From: an uncultured bacterium
GTDB lineage: Bacteria; Verrucomicrobiota; Kiritimatiellia; RFP12; UBA1067
Reading direction: 5' to 3'
Assembly: GCA_900547945.1 (NCBI GenBank)
Contig: URIT01000018.1
Coordinates: 1 to 35,122 of the forward strand
Length of the DNA stretch: 35,122 nt
The stretch's first letter is position 1. Each line of letters begins with the position of its first letter. Positions 31,780 to 35,122 of this stretch are shown here, in pieces. Position numbers and translations under genes: made by a program. The notes beneath the pieces were generated by a model, which was given only the letters and a program-made list of their open reading frames with translations, did not search any database and was not told the DNA's origin.

Positions 31780-33089
31780 CCGCGCCCTCCCAGCCCCAGC
31801 ACACATTCGCGCGTAAAGCCGGGCGGCACGTCCCCGGGACGGTGCGCCACGCAGATCGCGGCGCAGGCGGGATGCGCCTTGAGCCAGGCATCGACCCGGG
31901 TGCGCACGCGCGCGGCCGCCGGCGCATCCAGGTTGAGGCAGAATTCGTCGAGGAGCAGCAGGTCGGGCTTCCGCCGCAGCGCCGCCTCCAGAAGCTCCTC
32001 CGCGCCCAGCCCCGTGTAGGCCTGCAGTTCGGGCGAGACCATGCCGATGCGGCGGCGGATCTCCGCAAGCGCGACGCCCGCGCCCCGCCTGTGGCCGAAC
32101 ACCGCGACGTCGTTCGCGTAGGCGAGGGGACTGTCCCCCGTGATGAGCGCGAGCAGCGTCGTCTTGCCGCTGCCGTTCGGTCCGCGCAGCACCCACCGCT
32201 CGCCCGCCCGCACAGTCCAGGAGAAACCGTCGAAGAGCGTCCGCCGCCCGAAGGCAATGTGGAGGTCGCGCAGTTCCACGACGGGCGCGGCCTGCGCGTC
32301 CGGCTTTGCGCTCTCCTGTGCCACCCACGTTACCGGGGTTTCCGCCTGTACCGTCCGAGAAGGTCCGGCACGATGCGGCGAACGTGTCACCCGCCCTTCT
32401 TCGACCGTCAGCACGTCGGTCACGCAGGACGGGATTTCGTCGGCGTGGCGGACGGAGACGAGGAGCGAAAGCCCCCGCGCAACAAGCGCGTCGCAGATCT
32501 TCTTCACCTGTTCGCGGCGTTCTGGATCAAGCCCCGCACAGGGGTCGTCGAGAATGAGGAGACGCGGATGCGCAAGAAGCGCCCGCGCAAGCAACACGCG
32601 CCGCGTCTCGCCGTTCGAAAGCGCGAGGAAGTCGCGGTCCAGCAGTTCGGAGAGGTTCAGGAGGCGCGTCACACGGCGCAACGCGGGCGCATAGGCGCGG
32701 CGTTCCTTCGCCAAGGGGCGTCCCACCTCGAAGGGATTGACGTCGAAGATGCGGTTGAAGGACAACACCTCCGCCACCGTGTCGCCGGGCCCCGCCTCGT
32801 CGACGAGAGAATGGTAGCGGGCCTGCAGGAATCCCCCCTTCTGCGCGGCGGCGCGCTGCTGTGCGAAGGAGACGACCTCCACGTGGTCCTCCAGCCCCTC
32901 GGCGAATACGACGGAAACACCGTGCGGCGGCGGCACAAGCCCGCCCACCCATGCACACAACCGCGCCTTCACCGCACTGGCCGAACCCATGAGCGCCCAC
33001 TGCTGTCCTGCGGCGAACGACCAGTCAAACTGGGGAAACCCCTTCGCGGCACCCTTTACCTGAACCAGAACCTGATCTTCAGAAGACAT
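31776..33089 (-). CDS. ModF-like double ATP-binding protein with complementary degenerate halves
   Basis: The 437-residue protein resembles E. coli ModF, a soluble protein with two ABC ATPase halves. Half 1 (about 1-235) has lost its Walker A (GSASAVKA at 35-42), has R214 at the H-switch and DDP in Walker B (177-183), but keeps an intact signature LSNGE (157-161). Half 2 (about 270-437) keeps Walker A (GPNGSGKTT, 303-311), Walker B (LLLLDE, 377-382) and H416. About 75 residues including the signature are missing between SPELQ (352-356) and KPDLLLLDE. Together they could form one composite ATP site. No transmembrane partner is nearby; it overlaps the UbiA gene. ATG 33089 has no Shine-Dalgarno sequence, and a TTG start at 33122 is possible. 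Confidence 0.85.
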   Translation of the reverse strand: MSSEDQVLVQVKGAAKGFPQFDWSFAAGQQWALMGSASAVKARLCAWVGGLVPPPHGVSVVFAEGLEDHVEVVSFAQQRAAAQKGGFLQARYHSLVDEAGPGDTVAEVLSFNRIFDVNPFEVGRPLAKERRAYAPALRRVTRLLNLSELLDRDFLALSNGETRRVLLARALLAHPRLLILDDPCAGLDPERREQVKKICDALVARGLSLLVSVRHADEIPSCVTDVLTVEEGRVTRSPHRAGPSRTVQAETPVTWVAQESAKPDAQAAPVVELRDLHIAFGRRTLFDGFSWTVRAGERWVLRGPNGSGKTTLLALITGDSPLAYANDVAVFGHRRGAGVALAEIRRRIGMVSPELQAYTGLGAEELLEAALRRKPDLLLLDEFCLNLDAPAAARVRTRVDAWLKAHPACAAICVAHRPGDVPPGFTRECVLGLGGRG

Positions 33090-33143
33090 CTTAAACCACA
33101 AAACAACAATTTGACTCAACAACTACAAAACCGTCGCGGGCGA

Positions 33144-33300
33144 CCGACGCGGGCGGCCGGGACGTCCGCCCCTACCAAGGGGACTCCCATCCGGGCCGAC
33201 GCGGGCGGCCGGGACGTCCGCCCCTACCAAGGGAACGCCCATCCGGGCCGACGCGGACGCCCAACCGAGCCGACGCGGGCGGCCGAAATGCCCAATCAAC
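33144..33300. repeat. 52-bp tandem repeat upstream of the ATPase gene
   Basis: Units begin at 33144, 33196 and 33248 with CCGACGCGGGCGGCCGGGA or a close form; the third diverges and a partial fourth follows. Each full unit contains the hairpin GGGCGG-CCGCCC followed by CTACCAAGGG. At 33311-33339 a related TTGGTAGGGCGCGACGTCC element has a different GC-rich stem. No gene is supported in 33090-33456. Confidence 0.8.
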
Positions 33301-33370
33301 ACCCGAATCGTTGGTAGGGCGCGACGTCCTCGGCGCGCCGCCGCGAAAGAACCGTCCTCGACCGCATCAC

Positions 33371-33445
33371 TTAAAGCCGTGAAGCGGCGATTTAACCACT
33401 TAAAGGCCGTAGGCCGACTTAACCACTTAACGCCGCGAAGCGGCG
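33371..33445. repeat. Three TTAA-flanked hairpin units after prfA
   Basis: Units start at about 33371, 33400 and 33427, each TTAA plus a GC palindrome (GCCGTGAAGCGGC, GGCCGTAGGCC, CGCCGC-GAA-GCGGCG) and, in the first two, TTAACCAC. They are the same family as 1-58. The last hairpin (33431-33445) is 11 nt past the prfA stop and could mark the end of its transcript. Confidence 0.8.
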
Positions 33446-33456
33446 ATTTTATCCCC

Positions 33457-34539
33457 CTAGACCGCCTTGCCGAGCGCGGCGGCGATGCGGTCCGAGAGGT
33501 CCTTCTCGCGGAGCGCGGCGAGGACGGGTTCCATCTCGCCCGCGATGATGCGGTCCAGGGAATAGAGCGTCAGGTCAACGCGGTGGTCCGTCAGGCGGTT
33601 CTGGGGAAAGTTGTACGTACGGATGCGTTCGCTGCGGTCGCCGCTTCCACGCAGGGAGAGGCGCGAGGCGCCCGCCTTGGCCTCCTCCTCGCGGCGCTTC
33701 TGGTCGAGGATGCGCGCCTTGAGAGTCGCAAGGCACTTCTCCTTGTTCCGCTGCTGGCTGCGCTCGTCCTGGCACTGCGCGACGAGGCCCGTGGGGAGGT
33801 GCGTCATGCGGATGGCGGAATAGGTCGTGTTCACGCCCTGGCCGCCGTGGCCACCCGCACAGAAGATGTCGATGCGCAGATCCTTCTCGGGGATCTCGAA
33901 GTCGTCGTCCGTCTCGTCCGCCTCGGGGAAGACGACGACCGTCGCGGCGGACGTGTGGATGCGCCCCTGCGCCTCCGTCACCGGCACGCGCTGCACGCGG
34001 TGCCCGCCGCTCTCGAAGCGGAACGTACCGTAGGCCCCGTCGCCCACGACCGTAAAGAGGATTTCCTTGTAGCCGTCGAGCGAAGTCTGGGAGGCGCTCA
34101 TCACGTTCACCTTCCAGCCCTTCGCCTCGCAGTAGCGCGCGTACATGCGGAAAAGGTCACCTGCGAACAACGCCGCCTCGTCGCCGCCCGTTCCGGCGCG
34201 CACCTCGAAGACGGCGCTGCGGCCCTCCAGCGGATCCGGCGGCAACAAGCCCGCCAGCACGGCCCGCTCCGCGTCCGGGATCTCGCCCTTCAGACGCTCG
34301 ATTTCGCTCTTCGCCTCCTCGGCGAAGTCGGGATCCTCCAGCAGAGACTCGTTCCCCTCGATGTCGTCGAGGATCTTGAAATAGCGCTTCGCCGCCGCCT
34401 CCAGCTTTCGGAGGGCGGTGTGCTCGCGCACCGTCTCGCGGTAGCGCTTCGCGTCCGAAATGACATCTGGATCGCCCATCGCGGCCTCCACCGCGGACAG
34501 ACGATCCAGCACCTTCGCGATCTGCTCCTTCGCGACCAA
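33457..34539 (-). CDS. prfA: Peptide chain release factor 1
   Basis: Recognises UAA and UAG stop codons and triggers peptide release. The 360-residue protein has the usual length, the RF1-type PxT tripeptide as PVT in HRVQRVPVTEAQGRIHTSAATV, and the catalytic GGQ in AGGHGGQGVNTTYSAIRMTH. The first possible start is TTG at 34539. The rpmE stop TAA (34545-34543) is in the same frame, separated by only one codon, and no ATG intervenes. Translation therefore probably starts at TTG by reinitiation after rpmE; a weak AAGTAAG precedes it. The rpmE-prfA pairing is common in bacteria. Confidence 0.95.
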   Translation of the reverse strand: MVAKEQIAKVLDRLSAVEAAMGDPDVISDAKRYRETVREHTALRKLEAAAKRYFKILDDIEGNESLLEDPDFAEEAKSEIERLKGEIPDAERAVLAGLLPPDPLEGRSAVFEVRAGTGGDEAALFAGDLFRMYARYCEAKGWKVNVMSASQTSLDGYKEILFTVVGDGAYGTFRFESGGHRVQRVPVTEAQGRIHTSAATVVVFPEADETDDDFEIPEKDLRIDIFCAGGHGGQGVNTTYSAIRMTHLPTGLVAQCQDERSQQRNKEKCLATLKARILDQKRREEEAKAGASRLSLRGSGDRSERIRTYNFPQNRLTDHRVDLTLYSLDRIIAGEMEPVLAALREKDLSDRIAAALGKAV

Positions 34540-34542
34540 GGC

Positions 34543-34749
34543 TTACTTCGCGAACTTCGCGTAGCGCTTCTTGAACAGGTCGACGCGGCCTTCGGTGTCG
34601 ACCATCGTCTTCTGGCCCGTGAAGTACGGGTGACACGCCGAGCAGGTGTTCACCTGCATCTCGGGCTTCGTGGAGCGGGTGTGGATGACGTTGCCGCACG
34701 CGCACGTGATGGTGGCGTCGCCGTACTGAGGATGGATACCGTCTTTCAT
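34543..34749 (-). CDS. rpmE: 50S ribosomal protein L31, zinc-binding form
   Basis: The 68-residue protein begins MKDGIHPQYGDATITCACGN and has the four cysteines of the C+ form (CAC and CSAC) that bind zinc, then HPYFTGQKTMVDTEGRVDLFKKRY. Start at ATG 34749 with AAAGG about 8 nt upstream; longer in-frame extension lies upstream of the promoter. It is the first gene of the rpmE-prfA unit. Confidence 0.97.
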   Translation of the reverse strand: MKDGIHPQYGDATITCACGNVIHTRSTKPEMQVNTCSACHPYFTGQKTMVDTEGRVDLFKKRYAKFAK

Positions 34750-34780
34750 GCTTCTACCTTTCGCAAAAAATTGAGTACAT

Positions 34781-34809
34781 ATCATACCGAATTTTGACGA
34801 GAATGGCAA
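34781..34809 (-). promoter_or_regulatory. rpmE-prfA promoter
   Basis: TTGCCA (34809-34804), 17-bp spacer, TATGAT (34786-34781) on the minus strand. Start near 34774 gives a 5' leader of about 25 nt with a normal Shine-Dalgarno sequence, unlike the leaderless promoters in this window. Confidence 0.75.
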
Positions 34810-34982
34810 GAGGGCAAATCTTTGAAAAAACAATCGCGTTTCAACTTGCGTTTCAACTGCCGCACTTAGGTTGATTGCCGAAGCAATCCGTTTCGCGTAC
34901 TCTTCCTTTATCCCACTCATACACATATTCATGCGCATATGCGACATTACACGCACTCTTGTTTTTCCGCCTCATAATCTCA

Positions 34983-35011
34983 TTGCGTCCAAGTCCGTCT
35001 TCTGCTATCAT
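34983..35011 (+). promoter_or_regulatory. Promoter of the right-edge gene, leaderless type
   Basis: TTGCGT (34983-34988), 17-bp spacer, TATCAT (35006-35011) with TGC before it as extended -10. Six bases (TCCCGC) separate the -10 from ATG 35018, the same distance as at 30845. Confidence 0.65.
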
Positions 35012-35017
35012 TCCCGC

Positions 35018-35122
35018 ATGTCCACGAACAGAAAAACCCCTCCATCCGGCCCCGCCGCGCCGTCCCGCCCACTCCCGGCGGGCGGTGCCGCCCCAGACGT
35101 CATCCCGCACCCCGTCCGTGTG
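35018..35122 (+). CDS. N-terminus of an unidentified gene, cut by the window edge
   Basis: From ATG 35018 the frame stays open to the end of the window (35 codons), starting MSTNRKTPPSGPAAPSRPLP. The stretch is Pro/Ala-rich and looks disordered, so no function can be given. There is no Shine-Dalgarno sequence, but a well-formed promoter places the start of transcription at the ATG. It is the only plus-strand gene supported here and is divergent from rpmE. Confidence 0.5.
   Translation, partial: MSTNRKTPPSGPAAPSRPLPAGGAAPDVIPHPVRV

Noticed and set aside
34757..34972. Small AT-rich minus-strand ORFs upstream of rpmE
   Set aside because: They overlap each other in different frames, cover the rpmE promoter, and show no start context or similarity.

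Overview
The window is a high-GC chromosomal segment that reads almost entirely leftwards. Every recognisable complete gene is on the minus strand. Only a truncated gene at the far right edge (from 35018) is on the plus strand. Very large secreted proteins built from LamG-like, MBG/YDG, InlB-type and BspA-type LRR modules, a SUMF1-domain protein, GH97 and GH43-like enzymes and hyper-palindromic intergenic repeats suggest a PVC-group bacterium, perhaps Kiritimatiellota or Verrucomicrobiota. That placement rests on general resemblance; no rRNA is present to confirm it.

Layout by position (transcription runs right to left). 71-5734: a tryptophan operon, trpL leader peptide, then trpE-trpG-trpD-trpC-trpB; trpA and trpF are not in the window. 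5959-12923: an outer-membrane-barrel-like protein preceded by a 1991-residue modular surface protein, probably one operon. 13158-14856: an AT-richer SUMF1-domain protein with its own promoter and an unusual structured leader of about 510 nt. 15367-19223: a 1260-residue secreted protein with three LamG-like modules, whose promoter spacer holds a run of ten C/G. 19353-24538: a leucine operon, leuL leader peptide then leuA-leuC-leuD-leuB. 24662-33089: GH97 lipoprotein, U32-like Fe-S protein, a phosphodiesterase-superfamily protein, a GH43-like secreted protein, a UbiA-family membrane protein and a ModF-like double ATPase. 33457-34749: rpmE and prfA.

The most notable observation is a regulatory pattern. 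Both the trp and the leu operon start with a short leader ORF carrying the matching codons (tandem TGG for Trp; three spaced CTT for Leu). Each is followed by an intrinsic terminator, and each leader ORF contains a segment complementary to the terminator arm: classical ribosome-mediated attenuation. In both, an extended -10 box (TGnTAnACT) lies only 9-10 nt before the leader ATG, so the leader mRNAs should be leaderless or nearly so. The same -10/ATG spacing recurs at the GH43-like gene (30845) and the plus-strand gene (35018), whereas genes inside operons carry Shine-Dalgarno sequences.

Other points: a probable phase-variable promoter at 19194-19223; a ModF-like ATPase whose two halves have lost complementary motifs, leaving one possible composite ATP site; twin inverted hairpins with co-varied stems between leuD and leuB; a dispersed TTAAGTNG octamer repeat family; and a 335-bp identical internal duplication in the giant surface protein gene.
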